From: Lacibacter sediminis
GTDB lineage: Bacteria; Bacteroidota; Bacteroidia; Chitinophagales; Chitinophagaceae
Direction of reading: 5' to 3'
NCBI RefSeq assembly: GCF_014168535.1
Contig: NZ_CP060007.1
Location: 3,224,001 to 3,288,000 of the forward strand
DNA length: 64,000 nucleotides
Shown here: positions 53,769-62,087 of the stretch, piece by piece
Layout of the letters: each line of letters begins with the position of its first letter
How positions within the stretch are numbered: the stretch's first letter is position 1
Program-made: the position numbers and the translations under genes
The notes under the pieces: generated by a model
Database searches by the model: none
What the model was told of the DNA's origin: nothing
What the model saw: only the letters and a program-made list of their open reading frames with translations

Positions 53769-54375
53769 GTGTTTGTTGTTTGAGGGTTTTATTCCAATCA
53801 ATATAACCGAAGATGGCAATGACGAATAAGAACAAAGTCAATGCAGCATACAGCGGAAGCTCTTTATACAGCAGTAACGGAATGGCGAAGGCATTACTGA
53901 TGTTGAGTAATATCCAGTTCTCGATCTTGCGTTTGGCCAATAACCACATGCCAGCCCATGCCGTGGCACTCACCCATGCATCAGCAAGCGGAACAGTAGA
54001 ATCAGTAAAGTTTATAAGCACGGTGTACAACAACACAAATGCTGTAACAACAATTACAATTGTAATTGTCCAGTCTTGCTTTGTACTTCTGCTGATTGCA
54101 GGTGCTGCATGATGTTTTCGTTTTAACCAAAACCACCAGCCATACACGCTCATGATGAAGTAGTAGAGATTCAATGCACTTTCTGCATACAATCCTGCAT
54201 TGAAAAAGATATACGTTGAAATGATAACGGCAATAATACCGCAGGGATACAATGCAATTTTATTGGCCCTTGCCAGTAATACTTCGGCTACGCCAAAACC
54301 AACACCGATCCATTCGAGTAAGGGAACTGCTTTCAGTTGCACTGCAAATTGCTGCGCCCATTCGTGAACATTCAT
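53749..54375 (-). CDS. pnuT: PnuC-family transporter, predicted thiamine transporter PnuT
   Basis: 208 residues with seven or eight membrane helices (LEWIGVGFGVAEVLLA, YPCGIIAVIISTYIFF, LNLYYFIMSVYGWWFWLKRK, AGMWLLAKRKIENWILLNISNAFAIPLLLYKELPLYA). The YGWWFW and NWIxW-like NW segments are PnuC hallmarks. The family carries nicotinamide riboside, riboflavin or thiamine by facilitated diffusion. A TPP riboswitch in the 5' leader points to thiamine, i.e. the PnuT subtype (established link between TPP control and pnuT in Bacteroidota). The following gene overlaps it by 20 bp. Confidence 0.88.
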   Translation of the reverse strand: MNVHEWAQQFAVQLKAVPLLEWIGVGFGVAEVLLARANKIALYPCGIIAVIISTYIFFNAGLYAESALNLYYFIMSVYGWWFWLKRKHHAAPAISRSTKQDWTITIVIVVTAFVLLYTVLINFTDSTVPLADAWVSATAWAGMWLLAKRKIENWILLNISNAFAIPLLLYKELPLYAALTLFLFVIAIFGYIDWNKTLKQQTHAPAVE

Positions 54376-54410
54376 AACTGTTTATTTTATTCACTCAAGG
54401 GCATGCACAT

Positions 54411-54499
54411 GCAACTTGTATTTTCCTACGCCGGCATTACCCGGATCAGGTATGTGGGTATGATCTCAGCCCTGTTTAGTGTGGCACCCCATGAGTTGG
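54411..54499 (-). promoter_or_regulatory. TPP riboswitch (THI element) in the pnuT leader
   Basis: On the leftward strand the order is CAACT, GGGGTGCC, then CTGAGATCATACCC, ACCTGATCCGGGTAATGCC, GGCGTAGG and AGTTG. CTGAGA, ACCTGATC and the GGGGTGC/GTAGG pairing are the conserved thiamine-pyrophosphate aptamer blocks, and CAACT/AGTTG closes the P1 stem. The pnuT start is 36 bp after it. A GCATGCACATGC string (54401-54412) in the gap may take part in the expression switch, but the mechanism is not clear. Confidence 0.95.
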
Positions 54500-54652
54500 G
54501 CAAAGATAGGGATGGTTGAAGAATATGATTGATGATTGTGAAACAATACAGAATCATTCTCCTACCCTTGTTGTGAATACTTAGTGAAGTTTAAGGAATC
54601 AGCAACAAGCGGTTTCACTTCTGCTGCGATACAAAGTGATGAGGTTCTGGTA

Positions 54653-54815
54653 GTAGTTGTGTTACCACAACTGCTTTTTCTTTTGTCTTGACACAAAAGA
54701 AACAAAAAGTCAAGCAGGAACATATTACCCCCATGTTCCTGCAAACGCCTTGATTAAGCTTTTGTACTACTGTGGTGAAATACATTTGTACTTACACAAT
54801 CATCCTATGTGCTGC
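54653..54815. repeat. Three-hairpin intergenic repeat, copy 2
   Basis: Hairpin 1: AGTTGTG (54655-54661) and CACAACT (54666-54672). Hairpin 2: CTTTTGT (54680-54686) and ACAAAAG (54693-54699), then AAACAAAAA. Hairpin 3: GCAGGAACAT (54714-54723) and ATGTTCCTGC (54733-54742). The conserved tail starts TGATTAAGC at 54751 and includes TACTGTGGTGAA. Counterpart of 20163-20324. Confidence 0.75.
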
Positions 54816-54855
54816 AGTATGATTATTAGCTGACTTACATTTTGCGGTACAAAAA

Positions 54856-55060
54856 AGCTGTCATCTCGACCTGTCCCGCAATCGGCGGGAGGAACGAGGG
54901 ATCTCTATCTCATTAGAGTGCTATTGTTTTAACAGCATGATTGTATTGCAACAGTTTCAGTATGTAGAGATGTCGTCCCGTAAGGCGGGACAGGCTCTAT
55001 CGTCGACATGACGCAGCTCCGTAGGGTGGATGATCTACCAACGACATGAAGGGCTCCGTT
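54856..55060. repeat. Repeat-rich stretch with GAGGGATCT element and paired hairpins
   Basis: 54856-54904 carries AGCTGTCATC...GGAACGAGGGATCT with an internal hairpin TCCCGC/GCGGGA (loop AATCG). The same element, reverse-complemented and without the hairpin, is at 62815-62842. A second hairpin (GTCCCG, TAAGG, CGGGAC, near 54974-54990) lies inside an ATGTCG/CGACAT inverted repeat (54967-55010). Such blocks resemble the mosaic repeats of other Bacteroidota genomes (from memory). Confidence 0.65.
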
Positions 55061-55067
55061 TACAACA

Positions 55068-56906
55068 CTACTTTTTAATATTCTTAATGATCGTATCAAT
55101 AGAAGCAACATCATTGTCAAATCCGCCATGCGATGTGCTTTTGCTGTACACTCCCGGACTGTGATACGATTTTATATTCGCCAACTGATAATTGCTTTGT
55201 TTTTCAAAAAACTTCTGCATACCTAAGATGGGCGTTTTTCTTCCCGGCTCAAAGGAGTTGGAAACAAGGTAGAGCAATGATTTGGAATAGATGGAGCAAT
55301 TATCTTTCAGTTCAACATCATCACTCAAATGATACTGATAATAGTTGCTTACTTTTTTATTTTGAAGCGCTTTGAGAATAGTCACATCAAACAATTCATT
55401 CGTTACTGCCGGGGCCATAAAATGAATCGTTTTAAACGACCAGCCAAGGCTCACTAATTTCTCTACCAAATGACTGTGCACAATACTACCTGCCGAGTGC
55501 CCGATGAGATGAATATTGATATGACTCTTTAATTCACTTTTGGCTGATGTTGCATATTTATAGAGCAACTGTCCGCCGCTGTTTTTTTCATAGCTGATGG
55601 CCTTTGCATTTTCCTTCATCTCCTTCCATACTTTACTGCCAATAGGTGCTGCCAACCGTTCAAGCCGTTCATCTTTCCAATTGATGATCCTGTCAATGAA
55701 ACCACCTGTGGTTCGTGGTTCCTGATCGAGCAAAGTATCTTTGATTATATTGTTGATGGTGCTTAAAATATCCGTTTCCCACATCAGCATAATGGGAAAG
55801 ATCTGTGCATCATATAATTTTTTACACCAAACGGCATAGCTATCCGCTGCCGATTTTTCACCCACCAAACCACCATGTGCGTAAATAGCAACATCCATCG
55901 CTTTGTTTTTTAATCCCCATCGTTCTCTTGCAATGCCTGCGTGTTGTGTTACCAATGCTTCAATATCCATTTCGGTAGTGCGGTATTCTCCTGAGTTACT
56001 CAAGCGGCCATTGTTTTCCATGTCAATGATAAACGGATCGAGTTCCCTTTTCTTGAGAATAGAATCAGCAGCAATCGCCACTTTATTATTTTTATCAAGC
56101 CGCAGTGTAGCTGATCCGGCAATGGCCAAATGAAGATCGGTGGTAACACCCATCTGCGCTACCCAGCAATCCATGGCATTCACTTGCCAGTCTTCATACG
56201 TTAACACGGCATAACCATCGGTACCCCAACCCTTGCCCCATGAATTCTGAATAATAAAACCTGTTTGATTATAACCTATGATCACAAAGGCATGTCCCCC
56301 ATCACTCTCCTTTACTTTTGTTTTTGGAATCTCCATGTACGGATGATGCGTTGATTTTTTCGGATGATCCCAACCCGCATGACAAACGGCGCTTGCATAT
56401 AAAATACCCAGGTCGTTGATGGCACAATGCATGTCTTCAATACTTTTCGGTTCCACTCTGTAATACGCACCTAACGGATAGTTCACGGAATTGAGCCACC
56501 AGTCGCCTTCTTCCCCTTTAATATCGGGCTTAGGCATTTCAAGTGTTTTCCAGAAACGGTTTTCGCAGGCACCATGTTTATGCCAGCCTTTGATGGCACC
56601 TCTTAAACTGGAACCTTCATCTTTCAGATAGCCCGGAAATTCATCGTAACGGCGGGCCATAGAATACAGCATAAAGGGTGATGCGGCAAAGTTTTTATTC
56701 TGTTCATAATCGATCTTGCGTGCGAGATAATTCACCACGGTTGCCAATGCAAAGCCGGTGCAGGCGCTGGTTTCTTTTTGATGCAATACCGGCAATTGTA
56801 TTTGCTGAATAAATTCTTTGCGGGGAGCCGTTGTAACAGCGGGTTGATACATCCTGTCACGGATATCAATTTTATCCGGAACAACATTGTCTTTCCTGTT
56901 TTTCAT
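55068..56906 (-). CDS. Papain-like C1 cysteine protease fused to an alpha/beta hydrolase
   Basis: 612 residues, no signal peptide, no membrane helix. N-terminal C1A domain (about 12-255): LHQKETSACTGFALATVVNY with Cys at about 49 and the oxyanion Gln at 43, GGHAFVIIGYN with His at about 205, and NSWGKGWGTDGYAVL with Asn at about 221. A linker (about 255-330) leads to an alpha/beta-hydrolase domain (about 335-610): VAIYAHGGLVGEKSA and INIHLIGHSAGSIVHSHLV with nucleophile Ser at about 471; the acid and His lie further on. Both active sites look complete. Predicted cytosolic. Targets unknown; no immunity or partner gene is recognised next to it. Confidence 0.85.
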   Translation of the reverse strand: MKNRKDNVVPDKIDIRDRMYQPAVTTAPRKEFIQQIQLPVLHQKETSACTGFALATVVNYLARKIDYEQNKNFAASPFMLYSMARRYDEFPGYLKDEGSSLRGAIKGWHKHGACENRFWKTLEMPKPDIKGEEGDWWLNSVNYPLGAYYRVEPKSIEDMHCAINDLGILYASAVCHAGWDHPKKSTHHPYMEIPKTKVKESDGGHAFVIIGYNQTGFIIQNSWGKGWGTDGYAVLTYEDWQVNAMDCWVAQMGVTTDLHLAIAGSATLRLDKNNKVAIAADSILKKRELDPFIIDMENNGRLSNSGEYRTTEMDIEALVTQHAGIARERWGLKNKAMDVAIYAHGGLVGEKSAADSYAVWCKKLYDAQIFPIMLMWETDILSTINNIIKDTLLDQEPRTTGGFIDRIINWKDERLERLAAPIGSKVWKEMKENAKAISYEKNSGGQLLYKYATSAKSELKSHINIHLIGHSAGSIVHSHLVEKLVSLGWSFKTIHFMAPAVTNELFDVTILKALQNKKVSNYYQYHLSDDVELKDNCSIYSKSLLYLVSNSFEPGRKTPILGMQKFFEKQSNYQLANIKSYHSPGVYSKSTSHGGFDNDVASIDTIIKNIKK

Positions 56907-57008
56907 CTTTCAAGTGTTTTGAAACAATGTAGAAATTAAACGGAAAACATGCAATGGTGAAAACACGGGCATTTGTGAAGCGGGGGTAAAACCACAGCTT
57001 TTCTTGCC

Positions 57009-57132
57009 CAGGTCTCTGACCTGATTCTTAACCGTGACTTTTTTTGCCTGCTGATGCTGTAACAATTTGTTATTGTATGCAATCACTGTATACAGAAGAC
57101 AGCTTACGAGGCGTCACAGGTCGGGAGACCTG
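57009..57132. repeat. Two CAGGTC/GACCTG hairpins
   Basis: CAGGTC-TCT-GACCTG at 57009-57023 and CAGGTC-GGGA-GACCTG at 57117-57132 have the same 6-bp arms and different loops. They sit in the 320-bp gap upstream of the fusion gene; the rest of the gap shows nothing. Confidence 0.5.
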
Positions 57133-57178
57133 CGCCATCGGAAGATCGAAACAATTCATTTTCTGAAAAACTTTACCA

Positions 57179-57205
57179 TAAAAAAGCCACCCGCAAACGG
57201 GTGGC
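57179..57205 (-). terminator. Terminator of the X25-domain T9SS gene (leftward)
   Basis: GCCACCCG / CGGGTGGC stem with a CAAA loop, followed on the leftward strand by six T residues. Confidence 0.88.
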
Positions 57206-57229
57206 CCTTGCTTTACAGTGAATCGGTAG

Positions 57230-59764
57230 TTATTGTTTTACCAATTTCATTGTACTGCGTTCATTACTTCTTATCAGTTCAACTAAATAAACTCCCGGTT
57301 TAAACTGCTCCCCAAAACGATAATCGGTATTTGCAAAACCTTTTACTGTATAAACCTGTTTACCGGTTACATCTAATACTCTGATTTGCACCGGCTCGTT
57401 TACAGCAGCATCTGAAAAGCGCAATGTAAAGGAACTGTTGCTTGGGTTTGGCCATATTTTCAAAGCATTCACTCTTGCAATAACAGGCTCCTCTGTTACA
57501 CGTGCAGGTGCTGTTGCTCCGCATGGTTGCAGTTGCACAAATGTCAAATTATTATTTGCATGATCCAATGCATCTTTCAAACACTCAAGATAAGACCGCT
57601 CAGGATCATTACCTGTTGATGAAGGAGTGAATTGCAGGTAATAATTCGTATACCACATCAATACATTCACATTCATAAACTTCCCGCTCCAGAAACCGCA
57701 ACCCGGTGTATAGACGTACCTTCCTGCATCAACATATCCCATCAGATAATTCAAATACATAACAGAGAGCTGTGCAGACAACATGTGCGACATATTTTTT
57801 GCATTTGCATTCTGTAACCAGTTTCTGTAATCAGAAAACAAATATGGATCAAATGAACCACCATCTGCATTACGTAAATTCAGATTGCGTAATTCCCATA
57901 AAACCTGATCCATTTTGAACGCAGCTTTCACAGCAGCTTCACCTTGTTTATTCATCCAGTAACCCATGCCCTTTGCTCCTCCTGCTCCTAAGCACACATT
58001 ACCAAAGTTTACAGTTGCCATACCATCATACACGTAAACCATTTGCGAATCAGCAATCGTTGTATAGTAACCTGCAGGTATAGTTTCTTTGATCATATAT
58101 TCCCCGTTCGGCATTCCGGTAAAGGCAACTCTTCCTTCGCTGTTTGTAACAGCTGATTGCGTAAATCCGTTACCTGTAATAGTAAAAGAAATACCCTGCA
58201 TCAGTTGTTCACCATAATCAGTATATCCGTTTATATTCGGATCGTACACTTTTGTTACGCAAACACCATTTGTTATAAATTGTGTATTTACCCAATGACC
58301 GTCATGATTATAACGGAAAATAACATTTGATGGGAAACAAACATCCAGCACATAATTATCGCCGTTCAACTGACCATACATACCATAATTTTCAACCCAT
58401 GAATTATTGAGTATTACTTTAAATTCCCATTTACCTGCCGGAATAAAAAACGTATCAACCCATGATTGAGCAGCAGCATCAAACTGCAAACCCGTGTTAA
58501 TACAACCGGCCTGCCAATCGCCACTGCAACCAAGTTCACTCTGAAAACTACCTACAATTGTAACAGCATTTGGCTGACATACGAAACTGTTATACAGCGA
58601 TTGCACCATATGTGTAACTGGATTGTAGGTAAACTTTACCTGTGTTGTGCTGCCCGGAACGGACAGTAAATAGTTCGGATCGGCAGGGTTTCCATACCGG
58701 CCGAAATTTGTTACCCAGTCGCCGTTTTCTACAACCCTGTATTCATAACAACCTGCGGGTATCATAAATGTTCCTTCAAACAAACCGCTTGTCGTATTAA
58801 ACGTAAGTTTTGAATTTACACATGCAGGATCCCAATCGCCACTGCAACCCAATTCATTTTGCATTGAACCTGCGAGTACCACCTGTGGCAAACAATAAGA
58901 GGAAAAACCACTTGCATAAGGCGATGTGGTAACAAGATGTGTAGCGGGATCGTATGTAAATGAAACAGCTCCTGTAACGGGTACAGCTAAACTGATGTTT
59001 GCCCCACCTGCAATGCCTTGGTCGCCATAATTGATTGCCCAGCTACCTCCAACTGTTACTTTGTATTGATAACAACCGGCGGGTATATTTAATGTACCAC
59101 TATACAAACCGGTGCTGTTGTTATAGGTTAAGGCTGTCGTATTACAATCCGGCATCCAATCGCTGCTGCAACCTAACTCACTTTGAAAGTTTCCTGCTAT
59201 AATTACCAGCGGTGGAGTTGCTGCTCCAATTTGTTGCAACAGTACATTATCAAAATACATCCCAATATTTTGCCCGCCCATTTCAAAACTTAATTTGTGT
59301 AATGGAAATACAACTGTTGCATCAAACTCCATTGTTTTGGTTTGCCAGTTTGTGGTTGCTGTCTGATTATAATTACCGGCGTTGAGATTTGTCCATCCTC
59401 CTCCATTTTCTCCTACATATACACCAAAACTGCGATTGGCATCTGCTTTTACATCAAAGCTTAAACGGTAACGCATGTTTTGCGTCAGTACAAAACCCCA
59501 TTGGTCTAATTGCACTTCCCATGAGCTGCTGCCTGCATTGGACAGATAGTAATGACAAACACCTGCTTCTACTACTGCATTGATGTTTGTTCCTCCATTT
59601 TGCCAACTGCTCCAGGTATAATATGGAACAGGATCTGTGTAAAATGCTGTAATGGATGTAGTGGTATTAAAACCGCCATCTGCTAATAAGTTCTGAGACT
59701 TGCCCTGCGTTGCAATAGACAAAGCACTCCACAAAACAATCAGCTTTAGTAAAATTGCTTTCAT
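57230..59764 (-). CDS. T9SS surface protein with CBM4/9-like and three X25-type starch-binding domains
   Basis: 844 residues. Signal (1-23). CBM4/9-like domain (about 25-178: GFNTTTSITAFY, MRYRLSFDVKADANRSFGVYVGENGGGW, FEMGGQNIGMYFDNVLLQ). Three tandem modules of about 95-100 residues with the motif GSxQSELGCSGDW, a GTF-IPAGCYEYKV strand and NYG (starts about 186, 297, 398), the layout of the pullulanase X25 domain. Then an SdrD-B-like domain (about 505-590), a helical region (LWELRNLNLRNADGG) and a T9SS C-terminal sorting domain (KIWPNPSNSSFTLRF, GVYLVELIRSNERSTMKLVKQ). No catalytic domain: probably a surface glycan-binding protein. Confidence 0.82.
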   Translation of the reverse strand: MKAILLKLIVLWSALSIATQGKSQNLLADGGFNTTTSITAFYTDPVPYYTWSSWQNGGTNINAVVEAGVCHYYLSNAGSSSWEVQLDQWGFVLTQNMRYRLSFDVKADANRSFGVYVGENGGGWTNLNAGNYNQTATTNWQTKTMEFDATVVFPLHKLSFEMGGQNIGMYFDNVLLQQIGAATPPLVIIAGNFQSELGCSSDWMPDCNTTALTYNNSTGLYSGTLNIPAGCYQYKVTVGGSWAINYGDQGIAGGANISLAVPVTGAVSFTYDPATHLVTTSPYASGFSSYCLPQVVLAGSMQNELGCSGDWDPACVNSKLTFNTTSGLFEGTFMIPAGCYEYRVVENGDWVTNFGRYGNPADPNYLLSVPGSTTQVKFTYNPVTHMVQSLYNSFVCQPNAVTIVGSFQSELGCSGDWQAGCINTGLQFDAAAQSWVDTFFIPAGKWEFKVILNNSWVENYGMYGQLNGDNYVLDVCFPSNVIFRYNHDGHWVNTQFITNGVCVTKVYDPNINGYTDYGEQLMQGISFTITGNGFTQSAVTNSEGRVAFTGMPNGEYMIKETIPAGYYTTIADSQMVYVYDGMATVNFGNVCLGAGGAKGMGYWMNKQGEAAVKAAFKMDQVLWELRNLNLRNADGGSFDPYLFSDYRNWLQNANAKNMSHMLSAQLSVMYLNYLMGYVDAGRYVYTPGCGFWSGKFMNVNVLMWYTNYYLQFTPSSTGNDPERSYLECLKDALDHANNNLTFVQLQPCGATAPARVTEEPVIARVNALKIWPNPSNSSFTLRFSDAAVNEPVQIRVLDVTGKQVYTVKGFANTDYRFGEQFKPGVYLVELIRSNERSTMKLVKQ

Positions 59765-60298
59765 GATTATTATTTTAGCGATGTTACAATTACAGGGCAG
59801 GAGAAAATTTACACAGTAATGGACAGATGAATGGTGTGAAATAAATTGAACAGATGATCAAAATCGGGCCTCCATAGAATCATCTGTCTAACGATAAAAT
59901 AGCACTAAGCATAGAATTGCATGGCCAACACTCCGTTGTTTAAGAACAAACAAAGTACAACTGCAATATTCCTGTTCATATGACGATGATCAGAAATCGT
60001 TACGATTAGTGAAATTGATATCATGTAAAACCGGAGTCTTCGTGCAGCGCCTGCACAAACTGATGGCGCTGACTGCCGCAAGGATGAGGCGACGGCTGAG
60101 CAAAGCCGATTGCGGCTTACTGCACAATTGACCAATAAATTTAGAAAGTATGTTATACAGGCACACGACGCCAACACACAAAATCTTCTCATTATTCCTA
60201 CACCAGCGTTTCTATACTTTGACAGACATGAAGGTGCATTGTTGTTGAATGATGGTGCAAGATCTTACTGCAAAAAAAGGATCTTCAGTTTGCTGCTA
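59765..60298. other. Gene-free stretch with inverted repeats
   Basis: About 530 bp between two leftward genes. It holds a CAGCGCC/GGCGCTG inverted repeat (60037-60069 region) and an AAGCCG/CGGCTT hairpin (about 60105-60120), and GTTGAATGATGG at 60244-60255 shared with 13110-13121. No coding frame convinced me. It ends at the two-hairpin repeat copy B. Confidence 0.45.
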
Positions 60299-60368
60299 CC
60301 CCGATGTAATCGGGGCAGGATTAATTGGCATCAAGTGATTCACGGAGGTGGAACACTTTCGCCAGGAG
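60299..60368. repeat. Two-hairpin intergenic repeat, copy B
   Basis: CCCCGAT-GTA-ATCGGGG (60299-60315), then 17 bp, then AAGTGATTCAC (60333-60343), loop GGAG, GTGGAACACTT (60348-60358), then CGCCAGGAG. Copy C 1.7 kb on has the same order, same spacing and same orientation. Confidence 0.75.
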
Positions 60369-60413
60369 AGGCATACGACATTGTGTAAGCGCTACTCTGT
60401 TTCTCTGAAATTT

Positions 60414-61214
60414 CTATTCAGCCAATGCTGTTTCAACCCCACTTTCAAGCCATAAGAATTTTTCATGCAGACCTGATGCTGTGATTTCATTTTTCAACGA
60501 CTTAACAGGTTGCTTAAAATGCCACCATCCTTTGTAATGAATGGGAATAATAAGATTGGGATGTAAAAGCTTAGCCGTTTCAATTGCCTCTGCTCCATTC
60601 ATTGTAACCCGTAAATTCTTTTTTAAATACGGAAAAGCTCCGGCGCCTAAATGTAAAATAGCGATATCTACTTTTTTTCTTTTTGCTAATTCATCAATCC
60701 CTTCGAAGAGAACCGTATCGCCGGAAATATACATACAGCCATTTGATTGCCCCTCCCATTCGATTGTAAAACCCAACACCTTACCCATCACTTTATTCAG
60801 TCGTTTGATATTTGTATGCTGCGCAGGTATCGCCGTTATTTTCAGTTGTTTTACCTTCTCCGTTTCAATGTGATATTCCTGCCAATCGTGGAGACCGATC
60901 GTGTTCTTATTTTTTAACCGACGCTGCGCATCTTTTGTAGAAAGTACCAGTGGAACAGTTTGAATAAAAGCCCTGCCACGCTTATCCAGGTTGTCGCTAT
61001 GATGATCGTGACTTAATAAAACCAAATCAACTTTCCCGATCTCATCAACAGTCAAAGCAGGATCAATATATTTTTTTGAAAATGCCAACGGGCGGCTGAC
61101 ATATTGCGGGAAGAATCCATCTTTTTTATCTAACGTAGGATCGGTTAAAATTTTAAATCCATTGATATTGATTAATACACAGGCAGTATCAATATGTGTA
61201 ATGGTAACCTTCAT
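60414..61214 (-). CDS. MBL-fold metallo-hydrolase (UlaG-like)
   Basis: 266 residues, no signal. Metallo-beta-lactamase fold with the variant metal motif SHDHHSDNLD (about 68-77), GDTVLFEGID (second-shell Asp), LHLGAGAFPY and the C-terminal HYKGWWHF. The HDHHxDNLD form marks a subfamily of UlaG-like hydrolases with unknown substrates. Lies 72 bp downstream of a Crp/Fnr gene on the same strand; direct repeats bracket the two. A regulator-enzyme pair is likely. Confidence 0.88.
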   Translation of the reverse strand: MKVTITHIDTACVLININGFKILTDPTLDKKDGFFPQYVSRPLAFSKKYIDPALTVDEIGKVDLVLLSHDHHSDNLDKRGRAFIQTVPLVLSTKDAQRRLKNKNTIGLHDWQEYHIETEKVKQLKITAIPAQHTNIKRLNKVMGKVLGFTIEWEGQSNGCMYISGDTVLFEGIDELAKRKKVDIAILHLGAGAFPYLKKNLRVTMNGAEAIETAKLLHPNLIIPIHYKGWWHFKQPVKSLKNEITASGLHEKFLWLESGVETALAE

Positions 61215-61286
61215 TTGTATTTTATTTTGTTGATTAAAATAGAATACAAACCTACCTTTCTAAACTGTGGAACAAATTGACTTTGG

Positions 61287-61850
61287 TCAAGAAATGCGTT
61301 TCCTGATGCGGCTTAACGTTTCGGGTACAACACCGATATAGGATGCAAGATATTTCAAGGGAATCTGCTGAATATATGCCGGCTGTTCTGCCAGTAATTT
61401 TTCATATCGTTCACGGGGCGTTTTTGTCAAGAGGTTTAATTCTCTTTTTACTTTCTTGTCTAACAGATATTCAGTTGAGATCTGACCAAGTTTTTTGGCC
61501 GTTTCACAGGTTTGATAAAGATGCTGCAGATCGTCGTACGATATAGAATACAATTGACAATTCGTTAATGCCTGGATATATACTTCTGTTTTCGTTCTGT
61601 TGTAAAACGAATCATAAGCACAATAAAAAGAATTCTTAAAAGCAAAATCAAATGTAATCTCTTTGTCTTTTACGGCTGCATAATACCGGATAGTGCCGGT
61701 ATCAATAAACGAGAGATAGTTCTCTACTTGTCCTTTCGATAATATCAATTCATCTGCAGTAAATGTTCGTGTTCTTATACAACTTAAAAATGCAGACAAA
61801 TCATTTTCTGAAAAGCCTTTCTTTGAAAAATATGTAATGAGTGATTTCAC
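61287..61850 (-). CDS. Crp/Fnr-family transcriptional regulator
   Basis: 187 residues, GTG start at 61850 (no ATG fits). N-terminal cyclic-nucleotide-type beta-roll (about 5-115: FTADELILSKGQVENYLSFIDTGTIRYY) and a C-terminal winged helix (about 120-187: RYEKLLAEQPAYIQQIPLKYLASYIGVVPETLSRIRKRIS). Ligand-contact residues of Crp are not conserved; it is of the Bacteroidota type that often governs small nearby operons. Probably controls the MBL-hydrolase gene 72 bp behind it. The pseudogene at 3686-4171 is a decayed homologue. Confidence 0.9.
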   Translation of the reverse strand: MKSLITYFSKKGFSENDLSAFLSCIRTRTFTADELILSKGQVENYLSFIDTGTIRYYAAVKDKEITFDFAFKNSFYCAYDSFYNRTKTEVYIQALTNCQLYSISYDDLQHLYQTCETAKKLGQISTEYLLDKKVKRELNLLTKTPRERYEKLLAEQPAYIQQIPLKYLASYIGVVPETLSRIRKRIS

Positions 61851-61955
61851 TTCTGTTTTTTATAATGACTGTTTTTGCAGCATAACGTCTTACACTAAAT
61901 TATATGCCGCTAAGTACACTACCAAATTTTACGGGCCGATTGATGCCAACGTTTT

Positions 61956-62026
61956 CCCCGATACAATCGGGGCAGAATTAATTAGCATTAAGTGATCCAC
62001 TGAGGTGGAACACTTCCGCCAGTAGG
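61956..62026. repeat. Two-hairpin intergenic repeat, copy C
   Basis: CCCCGAT-ACA-ATCGGGG (61956-61972), then 17 bp, then AAGTGATCCAC (61990-62000), loop TGAG, GTGGAACACTT (62005-62015), CGCCAGTAGG. Same orientation as copies A and B. Confidence 0.75.
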
Positions 62027-62087
62027 TTAATTAACAATAGTCTCAAACTGGCAAAGGCACTCTGCTGTAATTTTCTGCAATATAGCT

